Shown here: positions 1 to 6,922 of the stretch, in pieces
Numbering within the stretch: the first letter of the stretch is position 1
Layout: every line of letters begins with the position of its first letter
NCBI GenBank assembly: GCA_023428035.1
Contig: JAEYZO010000072.1
Span: 1-10,829 of the forward strand
Origin: Pseudomonadota bacterium
GTDB lineage: Bacteria; Myxococcota_A; Polyangia; Polyangiales; Ga0077539
DNA length: 10,829 bases
Direction of reading: 5' to 3'
Made by a program: the position numbers and the translations under genes
Notes under the pieces: model-generated
The model's database searches: none
What the model saw: the letters and a program-made list of their open reading frames with translations, nothing else
Told to the model about the DNA's origin: nothing

Positions 1-105
1 GCGCCGTCACCGACTCCACACCGCGGCGCGGGGGCGCCGTCACCGACTCCACACCGCGGCGCGGGGGCGCCGTCACCGACTCCACACCGCGGCGCGGGGG
101 CGCCG
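1..105. repeat. 33-bp tandem repeat, three copies plus partial
   Basis: Three identical 33-bp units lie head to tail at 1-33, 34-66 and 67-99, followed by the first six bases of a fourth at 100-105. The array runs off the window edge, so the true copy number is unknown. Each unit begins with GCGCCG and carries CGGCGC near its 3' end, so each could fold into a 6-bp stem. The unit length is a multiple of three, so copy changes would add or remove 11 amino acids without a frameshift. All three plus-strand frames are open through the array. No spacers separate the units, so this is a minisatellite rather than a CRISPR. Perfect identity suggests recent expansion or ongoing homogenisation. Confidence 0.97.
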
Positions 106-147
106 CGCTGGAGTGCGCCGACCGTCCCACGGGGCGACGCGACGTGA
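1..147 (+). CDS. C-terminal tail of upstream operon gene (possibly RND adaptor), partial
   Basis: Frame 1 is open from the window edge to a TGA at 145-147, which overlaps the GTG start of the RND permease as GTGA. The visible product is three copies of APSPTPHRGAG followed by APRWSAPTVPRGDAT, a Pro/Arg/Gly-rich tail likely to be disordered. RND permeases of this class usually follow a periplasmic adaptor (HlyD/MdtA-like) gene, so an adaptor with a low-complexity C-terminus is the natural guess. No adaptor domain is visible here, so that identity is inference from position only. Alternatively the repeats are non-coding spacer, or belong to an N-terminal extension of the RND frame, which is also open here. 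The same GTGA overlap at the next junction favours a real coding end. Confidence 0.45.
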   Translation, partial: APSPTPHRGAGAPSPTPHRGAGAPSPTPHRGAGAPRWSAPTVPRGDAT

Positions 148-3100
148 GCCTCTCTGCGCCCTTCATCCGTCGCCCGGTGGCGACCGCGCTCCTCGCCCTC
201 GGGATGATGCTCGCGGGCGTCGCGGCCTTCACCCAGCTCCCCGTCGCGCCGCTCCCGAAGGTGGATTTCCCAACGCTCTCGGTGAGCGCGTCGCTGCCGG
301 GCGCTTCGCCCGAGACCATGGCCTCGGCGGTCGCGACGCCCCTCGAGCGCCGCCTCGGGCGCATCCCCGGCGTCAACGAGATGACCTCGTCGTCGTCGCT
401 GGGGTCGAGCTCGGTCACGCTCCAGTTCGACCTCTCGCGCGACGTCTCCGAGGCGTCGCGCGACGTGCAGGCCGCCATCAACGCCGCGCTCGGAGAGCTC
501 CCCCCGGGGCTGCCGAGCCGACCGACCTTCCGCAACTTCAACCCCTCCGACGCGCCCATCCTCATCGTGGCGCTCACCAGCCGCACGCAGCCCCTGAGCG
601 AGGTCTTCGACCAGGCGAACTCAGTGCTCGCCCCGCGCATCTCTCGCGTCGACGGCGTGGGGCAGGTCTTCGTGGGCGGCGGGCAGCAGCCCGCGGTGCG
701 CGTGCAGGCCGACCCGGCGCGACTCGCGGGCGTGGGGCTCTCCCTCGAAGACCTCCGCGCGACCCTCGCGGCCTCGTCGGTCGATCAGGCCACCGGAGCG
801 GTGTCGGGGCCGGGCACCACCCTGGTGATCGAGCCCACCGACCAGCTCTACGGCGCCGCGGCCTTCGCGCCCCTGGTCATCGCGTGGAGGAACGACGCCC
901 CGGTGCGCCTGCGGGACGTCGCCCGGGTCTTCGACGACGTCGAGAACGACCGCGTCGCGGGCTGGTTCGACGGGCGGCGCGCGGTGGTGCTGGTGATCCG
1001 CAAGGCGCCGGGCGCCAACGTGATCGACGTGATCGACCGGGTGAAGTCGCTGCTCCCGGGCCTCGCGCGCTCGATCTCGCCCGGCATCGACGTCGAGGTG
1101 GCGATCGACCGCGCCCAGACGATCCGCGCCTCGGTGGAGGAGGTGGAGTTCACCCTGGTGCTCTCGGTGCTGCTGGTGGTGCTGGTGGTCTTCGCGTTCC
1201 TCCGGAGCGCGCGGGCGACGCTGATCCCGAGCGTGGCGGTGCCGCTGTCTCTGGTCGGCACCTTCGGGGTGATGTGGGCGCTCGACTACTCGCTCAACAA
1301 CCTCTCGCTCATGGCGCTCACCATCTCGACGGGCTTCGTCGTCGACGACGCCATCGTGGTGACCGAGAACATCGCCCGCTACATCGAGGAGGGCGACGAC
1401 CCCGTCACGGCCTCGCTCAAGGGCGCGAGGCAGATCGGCTTCACCATCGTGTCGATCACGGCGTCGCTCCTCGCGGTGTTCATCCCGGTGCTGCTCATGG
1501 GCGGCATGATCGGACGCCTGTTTCGCGAGTTCGCCGTCACCCTCAGCGTCGCCATCGCGATCTCGGCGGTGGTCTCGCTCACGGTGACGCCCTCGATGTG
1601 CGCGCGGCTCCTGAAGCGCGAGTCGGGCGAGGCGCGGGGATGGCTCTACCGAGCCTCGGAGCGGGCCTTCGAGGCTACGCTCTCGGCCTACGACGCGGCG
1701 CTCACCCGGGTGCTGCGGCGCCGAGGGTGGACCCTCCTCGCGACGGCGGGCGCGGTGGCGCTCACGGTCTACCTCGCGGCGGTGGTGCCGAAGGGGCTCT
1801 TCCCGCAGCAGGACACCGGGCAGTTGATGGGCTTCGCCGAGGCCCCGCAGGACATCGCCTTCCCCGCGATGCGCGAGCGCCTGGAGCGCGCCTCTCGCGC
1901 GGTGGTGGAGGACCCCGACGTGGGGCACGCGGTCTCCTTCGTGGGCCGCGGCGGAGCGGGCGGCGGAAACTCCGGCACGCTCTTCGTGGGCCTGAAGGAG
2001 CGCCCCCCGCGCACCACCTCGGCGGACGCGGTGATCGCGAGGCTCCGCCGCGCGCTGGGCCGCACGCCGGGCCTCACGGTCTTCATGCAGGCCGTTCAAG
2101 ACGTGCGCATGGGCGGTCGCTCGGCGCGCACGCAGTTCCAGTACACGTTGGAAGACGCCGACCTGAACGAGCTCCGCGAGTGGGCGCCGAGGCTGGTGCA
2201 GGCGCTGCGTCGGGTGCCCGAGCTGCGCGACGTGAACTCAGACCAGGAGAACGCGGGCCTCTCCCTCGACATCGAGGTCGACCGCGACGCCGCCGCGAGG
2301 CTCGGGGTGACGATGGCGGCCGTGGACGCGACGCTGGCCGACGCCTTCGCGCAGCGGCAGGTCGCGATCACCCACACGGAGCTCAACCACTACCGGGTCA
2401 TCCTCGAGGTGCCGCCGTCGATGCGCGAGGACCCGAGCGCGCTCGCCAACGTGTACGTGCGCGGGCGCGAGGGGCTGGTCCCCCTGAACGCCATCGCGAG
2501 GGCGAGCATCGGGCGCCTGCCCCTCTCGGTGAACCACCAGGGGCAGTTCCCCGCGGTGACGCTCTCGTTCAACCTCGCGCCGGGCAAGTCCCTGGGCGAC
2601 GCGGTGGAGGCCATCCACGCGGCGGAGGCTCGCATCGGCGTCCCCGCCTCGTTGCGGGCGCGCTTTCGCGGCACGGCGCAGGCGTTTCAAGAGTCCCTCG
2701 CGTCGCAGCCCTACCTCATCGCCGCGGCGCTGATCGCGGTCTACCTTGTGCTCGGGATGCTCTACGAGAGCCTCGTGCACCCCGTCACGATCCTGTCGAC
2801 GCTGCCCTCCGCCGGGGTGGGAGCCTTCCTCGCGCTGCTCCTCACGCGCACCGAGTTCAGCGTGATCGCGCTGGTGGGGATCATCCTGCTCATCGGCATC
2901 GTGAAGAAGAACGCCATCATGATGATCGACTTCGCCATCGAGGCCGAGCGCGACGAGGGCCTCTCGCCCGTCGAGGCCATTCACAGAGCGAGCGTGATGC
3001 GCTTTCGCCCGATCATGATGACCACGATGGCGGCGTTGTTGGGCGCGCTCCCGTTGGCGCTGGGTTCGGGCACGGGGAGCGAGCTTCGCCGTCCGCTGGG

Positions 3101-3251
3101 CATCACCATCGTCGGGGGGCTGCTGGTGTCGCAGGCGCTCACGCTCTTCACGACTCCGGTGATCTACCTGGCGCTCGACCGCTTCACGAAGCGCAAGCGT
3201 CGGCTCGGGGGCGCGACCGACGCGAGCCGTCACGGCATCGAAGGCGAGTGA
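144..3251 (+). CDS. RND efflux permease, MdtB/MdtC (HAE1) type
   Basis: This is a 1035-aa inner-membrane proton-driven multidrug exporter, close to the usual length of MdtC-type pumps. The GTG at 144 gives an N-terminus beginning MSLSAPFIRRPVATALLALG, the hallmark start of MdtB/C and MuxB/C proteins, and the first transmembrane helix follows at about residues 12-29. The proton-relay residues are present: D401-D402 in VDDAIV, K922 in IVKKNAI and T960 in MMTTMA, matching AcrB D407/D408, K940 and T978. Two large periplasmic porter/docking halves and a second helix block from about residue 855 onward complete the fold. The frame is open upstream to the window edge, but the family N-terminus and the GTGA overlap argue for the GTG. 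The pump would need an adaptor and an outer-membrane TolC-like channel; the adaptor may lie just upstream. The substrate cannot be predicted. Its stop overlaps the topoisomerase start. Confidence 0.95.
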   Translation: MSLSAPFIRRPVATALLALGMMLAGVAAFTQLPVAPLPKVDFPTLSVSASLPGASPETMASAVATPLERRLGRIPGVNEMTSSSSLGSSSVTLQFDLSRDVSEASRDVQAAINAALGELPPGLPSRPTFRNFNPSDAPILIVALTSRTQPLSEVFDQANSVLAPRISRVDGVGQVFVGGGQQPAVRVQADPARLAGVGLSLEDLRATLAASSVDQATGAVSGPGTTLVIEPTDQLYGAAAFAPLVIAWRNDAPVRLRDVARVFDDVENDRVAGWFDGRRAVVLVIRKAPGANVIDVIDRVKSLLPGLARSISPGIDVEVAIDRAQTIRASVEEVEFTLVLSVLLVVLVVFAFLRSARATLIPSVAVPLSLVGTFGVMWALDYSLNNLSLMALTISTGFVVDDAIVVTENIARYIEEGDDPVTASLKGARQIGFTIVSITASLLAVFIPVLLMGGMIGRLFREFAVTLSVAIAISAVVSLTVTPSMCARLLKRESGEARGWLYRASERAFEATLSAYDAALTRVLRRRGWTLLATAGAVALTVYLAAVVPKGLFPQQDTGQLMGFAEAPQDIAFPAMRERLERASRAVVEDPDVGHAVSFVGRGGAGGGNSGTLFVGLKERPPRTTSADAVIARLRRALGRTPGLTVFMQAVQDVRMGGRSARTQFQYTLEDADLNELREWAPRLVQALRRVPELRDVNSDQENAGLSLDIEVDRDAAARLGVTMAAVDATLADAFAQRQVAITHTELNHYRVILEVPPSMREDPSALANVYVRGREGLVPLNAIARASIGRLPLSVNHQGQFPAVTLSFNLAPGKSLGDAVEAIHAAEARIGVPASLRARFRGTAQAFQESLASQPYLIAAALIAVYLVLGMLYESLVHPVTILSTLPSAGVGAFLALLLTRTEFSVIALVGIILLIGIVKKNAIMMIDFAIEAERDEGLSPVEAIHRASVMRFRPIMMTTMAALLGALPLALGSGTGSELRRPLGITIVGGLLVSQALTLFTTPVIYLALDRFTKRKRRLGGATDASRHGIEGE

Positions 3252-4312
3252 CCGCGGCCGCCGAGACGGAGCTGAAGCCCGACCCTGAAGACTCCGCCGA
3301 GGCCGCTGGTCTGCGCTACGTGCACGACGACCGACCCGGGATCACCCGACGGCGGAGCGGCGAGGGCTTCAGCTACCGCGACGCGAAGGGCGAGGCCGTC
3401 ACCGACCCGCGCACCCTCGCGCGCATCAAGTCCCTGGCGATCCCTCCGGCGTGGGAGGGGGTGTGGATCTGCCCGCTCGCCCGCGGGCACATCCAGGCCA
3501 CGGGGCGCGACGCGCGGGGGCGCAAGCAGTACCGCTACCACCCGCGGTGGACCGTGGCGCGCGACGAGGCGAAGTACGGGCGCGTGGTGGCCTTCGGGCG
3601 GGCCCTCCCCTCGCTGCGAGCGCGGGTCGACGCCGACCTCGGGCTCCGAGGGTTGCCGCGGGAGAAGGTGCTCGCCGCGGTGGTGCGCCTCCTCGACGAG
3701 ACGATGGTGCGCGTCGGCAACGACGAGTACGCGAAGCAGAACGGGAGCTACGGGCTCACGACGATCCTCAACCACCACGCGAAGGTCGAGGGCTCGACGG
3801 TGCGCCTGCGCTTCATCGGCAAGAGCGGGGTGAAGCACGACGTGGGCGTGCGCGACCGGCGCATCGCCGCGGTGGTGAGGCGCTGCCAGGAGCTGCCGGG
3901 CCACGAGCTCTTCGGCTACCTCGACGACGACGGGCAGGAGCGGGACGTGGGCTCCGACGACGTGAACGAGTACCTCCGCGAGGTGACCGGTCAGCCCTTC
4001 ACGGCGAAGGACTTCCGCACCTGGGGCGGCACCGTCGAGGCCGCGGTGCTCTTGTCGAAGTGCGAGCGCTGCGAGACGGCGACGAAGGCGAAGCGCTGCG
4101 TGGCCGAGATCATCAAGCGCGTGGCGAAGCGGCTGCGAAACACGCCCGCGGTGTGCCGCCGGTGCTACGTGCACCCCGCGGTGATCGAGGGCTTCGGCGA
4201 CGGCACGCTGCACGAGGCGATGGGCGCGCCCGTGAAGCTCGACGGCCTGCGCGACGACGAGCGCGCGGTGCTCGGGATGCTGGAGTCGATCGGCGCGCGC
4301 GCCGCGGCGTAG
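3248..4312 (+). CDS. DNA topoisomerase IB (poxvirus/Deinococcus type)
   Basis: This 354-aa enzyme relaxes supercoils by nicking one strand through a 3'-phosphotyrosine intermediate. The N-terminal domain carries the family stretches GLRYVHDD, IPPAWEGVWICP, QATGRDARGRKQYRYHP and RDEAKYGR. The catalytic set is complete: R155 (MVRVGNDEYA), K192 (FIGKSGVKH), R257 (DFRTWGGT), N298 (LRNTPAVC) and Y307 (RRCYVHP). The spacings of 37, 65, 41 and 9 residues equal those I recall for the Deinococcus radiodurans enzyme, which also uses Asn in place of the viral His. The start is GTG 3248, overlapping the RND stop by 4 bp. The same frame happens to stay open far upstream, but that is a shadow of the RND gene. 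A lineage-specific run of cysteines (C272, C275, C284) precedes the common C303/C306 pair next to the active tyrosine. Coupling to an efflux pump is unusual. Confidence 0.95.
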   Translation: MTAAAETELKPDPEDSAEAAGLRYVHDDRPGITRRRSGEGFSYRDAKGEAVTDPRTLARIKSLAIPPAWEGVWICPLARGHIQATGRDARGRKQYRYHPRWTVARDEAKYGRVVAFGRALPSLRARVDADLGLRGLPREKVLAAVVRLLDETMVRVGNDEYAKQNGSYGLTTILNHHAKVEGSTVRLRFIGKSGVKHDVGVRDRRIAAVVRRCQELPGHELFGYLDDDGQERDVGSDDVNEYLREVTGQPFTAKDFRTWGGTVEAAVLLSKCERCETATKAKRCVAEIIKRVAKRLRNTPAVCRRCYVHPAVIEGFGDGTLHEAMGAPVKLDGLRDDERAVLGMLESIGARAAA

Positions 4313-4313
4313 G

Positions 4314-4340
4314 GAGCGCTCACCATGAGTTCCCGACTCA
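4314..4340. promoter_or_regulatory. Palindrome and dyad upstream of TPR gene (candidate operator)
   Basis: Just after the topoisomerase stop, GAGCGCTC (4314-4321) is a perfect 8-bp palindrome. It is followed by the inverted repeat TGAGT-tcccg-ACTCA at 4326-4340. The dyad sits about -31 to -17 relative to the proposed transcription start at 4357, where a -35 element would be expected and where no TTGACA-like box is visible. That position suits a repressor or activator site. There is no T-run, so it is not an intrinsic terminator. Function is inferred from symmetry and position only. Confidence 0.3.
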
Positions 4341-4342
4341 GC

Positions 4343-4356
4343 GGTATCGTCGCGCG
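4343..4356 (+). promoter_or_regulatory. Leaderless-type promoter of TPR gene
   Basis: The 14-mer GGTATCGTCGCGCG ends directly before the GTG start at 4357. The hexamer TATCGT (4345-4350) resembles a -10 box of TANNNT form and is followed by exactly 6 nt, so the expected first transcribed base is the G of the start codon. There is no Shine-Dalgarno sequence. The identical 14-mer precedes the start at 10015, which makes chance unlikely. Confidence 0.55.
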
Positions 4357-5679
4357 GTGAGCAACACCGACCCGATGTCCGACGCCCGCGCCGCCCTCGC
4401 GGCGGGCGACGCCCGCGGAGCCTTCCTCGCGCTGCGCCCTACGCTGCTGTGGAACACCGCGCCGGAAGACGACGCCGGCTGGACCGCGCGGCTCTCGCTC
4501 TTCGCCGACATCTCCCGCGCCATCGCGGGTGACGAGCTCGCGGCGAAGGCGCGCGCGTCGGCTGACGCCCCGTCGAACCCCCAGGCGCACTACGACCTCG
4601 GCTACGCCCTCTACGAGCAGGGGCTCTACGACGTCGCGGCGGCGGTGCTGACGCGCGCCAACCGCCTCGCGCCGGGCGAGACGGCGATCGTCACCGAGCT
4701 GTCGGCCTGCCTCGAAGGCGCGATGCAGTACGGCGTCGCGGCGCTGGTGCTCGGTTCCTCGGGCCTCGCCGAGCGCGACCCGATGTGCGCGTACCTCCTC
4801 GGCTTCAACTCGCTGATGAGCGGAGACCTCGACGCGGCGAGGGCAGCCCTCCCGAAGGTGCTCGGCGACGCCCCGAACCTCGCGGCGATGCGCGACGCGC
4901 TCGCGGGGATGCTCGCGCGGGCCGACGCGATCCACGCCGCGACGCCGCTCGGAGACGCGGAGCTCACGGGCTGGCACGCCGCGATCAACGGGGCCGTCCT
5001 GCTGCACGAGTCGCCGCACGGCCTCGACGCGGGGATGCACGGTCGCTACGCTTGGCTCGGCGACTCGCCGGGCTTGATGCGCGAGGGCATCGAGAGGCTC
5101 CTCACGCTGCTCCAGAGCGAGGCGGTGGCGGTGCCGCGGGTGGTGTCGGCGCCGGACCGCGCGAGCCAGGTCCTCTCGGCGGCGCTCGCGGCGATGGCCC
5201 GGGTGCGATGGTCGGTGTGGACGGCGGGCGACACCCAGCCCGCGGTGGTCTGCGCGTGGGACCTCGACGCCGTGGGTGACGCGGCGTTCCTGCAAGCGAT
5301 GCGCTTCCACGCGCCGGGGCAGGTGTTGTTCGCGCACGTCTCGCGGTGGGTGGAGCCCTTTCCGTACGCGCCGGACGTCACGACGCTGCTCGCGCAGACG
5401 GCGACGCACCCCTACACGGGAGGCGCGATGCGGGTCGACCCCGACACCGGCAAGGTCGCTCCCGCGGAGCCCGACCCGAGGGACACGGCGTCGCTCGCGG
5501 GGGAGATCACCGTCGCGACGATCACCGACCCGAGCGCGCGCGGCTTGGACGTGCCGCAGCGGGTGGCGGAGGCGTGCCGACCGCTCGCGCCCGACGCGCG
5601 GCTGGGGCTCCATCGGGTGAGCGGGCACCGCGCGCGGCAGCGGGCAGGAGGTCCGGTGACGAGCAATTACTTTCGGTGA
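4357..5679 (+). CDS. TPR-like hypothetical protein, 440 aa
   Basis: I do not recognise a named family. The 440-aa product starts MSNTDPMSDARAALAAG and has no signal peptide or membrane segment, so it is probably cytoplasmic. Residues from about 74 to 165 read as two or three degenerate tetratricopeptide-like helical pairs (NPQAHYDLGYALYEQGLYDVAAAVL, then CAYLLGFNSLMSGDLDAARAAL), a protein-interaction scaffold. The remainder, about 190-440, looks like a compact mixed alpha/beta domain with many aromatic and His residues (WHAAIN, HESPHG, RYAWLGD, HVSRWVEPFPY) and ends VTSNYFR. GTG 4357 is preferred to the in-frame ATG at 4375 because a -10-like hexamer lies 6 nt before it. The gene is preceded by its own promoter and followed after 13 bp by a convergent phosphatase gene, so it appears monocistronic. 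Confidence 0.85.
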   Translation: MSNTDPMSDARAALAAGDARGAFLALRPTLLWNTAPEDDAGWTARLSLFADISRAIAGDELAAKARASADAPSNPQAHYDLGYALYEQGLYDVAAAVLTRANRLAPGETAIVTELSACLEGAMQYGVAALVLGSSGLAERDPMCAYLLGFNSLMSGDLDAARAALPKVLGDAPNLAAMRDALAGMLARADAIHAATPLGDAELTGWHAAINGAVLLHESPHGLDAGMHGRYAWLGDSPGLMREGIERLLTLLQSEAVAVPRVVSAPDRASQVLSAALAAMARVRWSVWTAGDTQPAVVCAWDLDAVGDAAFLQAMRFHAPGQVLFAHVSRWVEPFPYAPDVTTLLAQTATHPYTGGAMRVDPDTGKVAPAEPDPRDTASLAGEITVATITDPSARGLDVPQRVAEACRPLAPDARLGLHRVSGHRARQRAGGPVTSNYFR

Positions 5680-5692
5680 GGGCCTCCATCAC

Positions 5693-6235
5693 TCAGCGCC
5701 CCTCGACCCAGCGCGACGAGCGCTCGACCCCGAAGCCCACGGCCGCCCCGAGGAGCGCGCCCGCGAGCACGTCGCTCGGCCAGTGGACCCCCGCGTACAG
5801 GCGGCTCAGCGACACCAGCGCGGCGAAGACCGCCGCCGCCGCTCCCGCGCGCCGTCCGTAGGCGCACCACACCACCGCGGCCGCGGCAGCGCACACCGTC
5901 GCCGTGCCCGACGGGAACGACAGGCTCCGCGGCGAGGGCACCGTCCCGAGCACGCTCAGCCGCGCGAGCACTCCTGGGTCCGCCGTGGGCCGCGCGCGCT
6001 GCACGACGGGCTTGAGCACCGTCTCCGCGAGGAACATCGCCGTGAAGAAGGCCATCCATCCGTCGCGCGCCGCCGCGACCTCGCGACGACCGCGCTTCAC
6101 GAGCGCCCACAGGAGCAACCCCGCCGGGGTGACGTAGTAGCCCCAGTCGCTCATCCACCGCGCGACCGGGTCGAGCGCGCTCGAACGGAGCCCGTTGATC
6201 GCCAGGAGCACCGCGGTCTCGACCGATCGCAGCAT
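5693..6235 (-). CDS. PAP2-family membrane phosphatase
   Basis: This 180-aa integral membrane protein carries the three acid-phosphatase motifs of the PAP2 superfamily: K75-x6-R82-P83 (KPVVQRARP), PSG at 108-110, and S144-R145-x5-H151-x3-D155 (SRLYAGVHWPSD). Such enzymes dephosphorylate lipid phosphates such as undecaprenyl diphosphate, phosphatidate or phosphatidylglycerol phosphate, usually on the outer face of the inner membrane. The position normally held by His in PSGH is Thr111 here, which may alter or reduce leaving-group protonation. Several hydrophobic helices fit the fold. The start is taken at ATG 6235 (MLRSVETAVLLAING). An upstream in-frame ATG at 6340 would add a 35-aa Arg/Pro-rich leader that looks non-coding. 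Upstream on its strand, GGTACGACTGTCCCG precedes the ATG, a weak relative of the promoter motif at other genes here. The substrate is unknown. Confidence 0.88.
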   Translation of the reverse strand: MLRSVETAVLLAINGLRSSALDPVARWMSDWGYYVTPAGLLLWALVKRGRREVAAARDGWMAFFTAMFLAETVLKPVVQRARPTADPGVLARLSVLGTVPSPRSLSFPSGTATVCAAAAAVVWCAYGRRAGAAAAVFAALVSLSRLYAGVHWPSDVLAGALLGAAVGFGVERSSRWVEGR

Positions 6236-6284
6236 CGGGACAGTCGTACCCGCGATGCGCGAGCGTGACGATCCCCTCGGAGCC

Positions 6285-6331
6285 GGGCGCGCCCGCCGGG
6301 GGTTGACCGACCCCCTCGGCGCGTGTCGTAT
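6285..6331 (+). promoter_or_regulatory. Divergent promoter region with dyad over a -35 box
   Basis: Within the 110-bp gap between the divergent genes, TTGACC (6303-6308) is a good -35 match. It is followed after 17 bp by TCGTAT (6326-6331), or after 20 bp by TATCCC (6329-6334), as a poor -10. The -35 lies inside the inverted repeat GGGGGT-tgaccg-ACCCCC (6298-6315), a possible operator. Upstream, GGGCGCGCCC (6285-6294) is a 10-bp palindrome, and CCCCTCGG occurs at both 6273-6280 and 6312-6319. Transcription would start only a few bases before the ATG at 6346. Confidence 0.4.
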
Positions 6332-6345
6332 CCCGATCACCCCTG

Positions 6346-6873
6346 ATGGAGAACGCCGTCGCCCTCCTCGCCGTCGTGGTCCTCTTCGTCGCCGCGATGT
6401 CGTGGATGAACCGCCGCCACGACGCGAAGAAGGCCGCCGAGGGCCCCACCGACGACGAGCGCGTCGACGCCGCGTGGGACGACTTCGGCTTCGGCGAAGA
6501 CCCCGAGGCCATGCGCGACGCGGTCGACGCGCTCCTCGACGCGGTGGAGCCGAGCGCGCTGCGCCGGAAGAACTCCGTGATCGCGCTCGCGGTGATGGCG
6601 GCGCGGGCCGAGCGCTTCGAGGTGCTGCCCGACCTCGCGGCGCGCGCGAAGTCTCTCGACGGCGGCTGCGGCGAAGCCGTCGCGATGGCCGTGCTCGCCG
6701 AGGCCTGCACGGGCGACCCCGACCGCGCCAAGGAGATGTACCGCGCGTCGCAGTCGGCGATGGCGGGCTGCGGCTCGTGCGGCACGCAGGGGCCCGGGCG
6801 CTACCTCATGCAGGAGGTCGCCATCATGCTCGACGCGATGGACCAGCGCGTCGCGGTGCGCGTCGAGGGTTGA
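6346..6873 (+). CDS. Membrane-anchored hypothetical protein with CGSCG motif
   Basis: The 175-aa product is not a family I recognise. Residues 4-20 form one hydrophobic segment followed by MNRRHDAKK, so it is probably a signal anchor with the bulk of the protein in the cytoplasm (positive-inside rule). A charged linker (about 30-55) leads to a helical domain (55-170) made of short Ala-rich helices reminiscent of TPR/SEL1 pairs (MRDAVDALLDAVEPSALRRK, then ACTGDPDRAKEMYRAS). Four cysteines, C108, C121, C142 and C145, lie in this domain, the last two as GCGSCG. They could bind a metal or form disulphides, but nothing proves it. There is no ribosome site before ATG 6346; the 5' leader from the proposed promoter would be very short. 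The gene diverges from the PAP2 phosphatase. Confidence 0.85.
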   Translation: MENAVALLAVVVLFVAAMSWMNRRHDAKKAAEGPTDDERVDAAWDDFGFGEDPEAMRDAVDALLDAVEPSALRRKNSVIALAVMAARAERFEVLPDLAARAKSLDGGCGEAVAMAVLAEACTGDPDRAKEMYRASQSAMAGCGSCGTQGPGRYLMQEVAIMLDAMDQRVAVRVEG

Positions 6874-6922
6874 CCCGCTCGCGGCGAGACATCCACGTCG
6901 GCTCGCCGCGCGTAGCCCCTCC

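Noticed and set aside
1..105. CRISPR-like direct repeats
   Set aside because: The units are contiguous and identical with no unique spacers; this is a tandem minisatellite.
621..3233. Several long minus-strand ORFs (for example 621-2099 and 2238-3233)
   Set aside because: They are His/Arg/Glu-rich antisense shadows of the RND gene, lack recognisable motifs, and result from high G+C content.
113..3247. Open frame running unbroken through the RND gene into the topoisomerase, suggesting a 1399-aa fusion
   Set aside because: The part before 3248 is Arg/Gly/His-rich shadow sequence in the +1-shifted frame of the RND gene, without domain features. The real TopIB start is the GTG at 3248.
4325..4360. 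Mini-ORF MSSRLSGIVAR ending in a GTGA overlap with the TPR gene, as a possible leader peptide
   Set aside because: The proposed transcription start at 4357 lies downstream of it, it has no ribosome site, and 11 codons can arise by chance.
5680..5692. Intrinsic terminator between the convergent TPR and PAP2 genes
   Set aside because: The gap is only 13 bp, with no hairpin or T-run.
6236..6340. Longer PAP2 start at ATG 6340
   Set aside because: The added 35 residues are Arg/Pro-rich, lack hydrophobic character, and would run through the divergent promoter elements.
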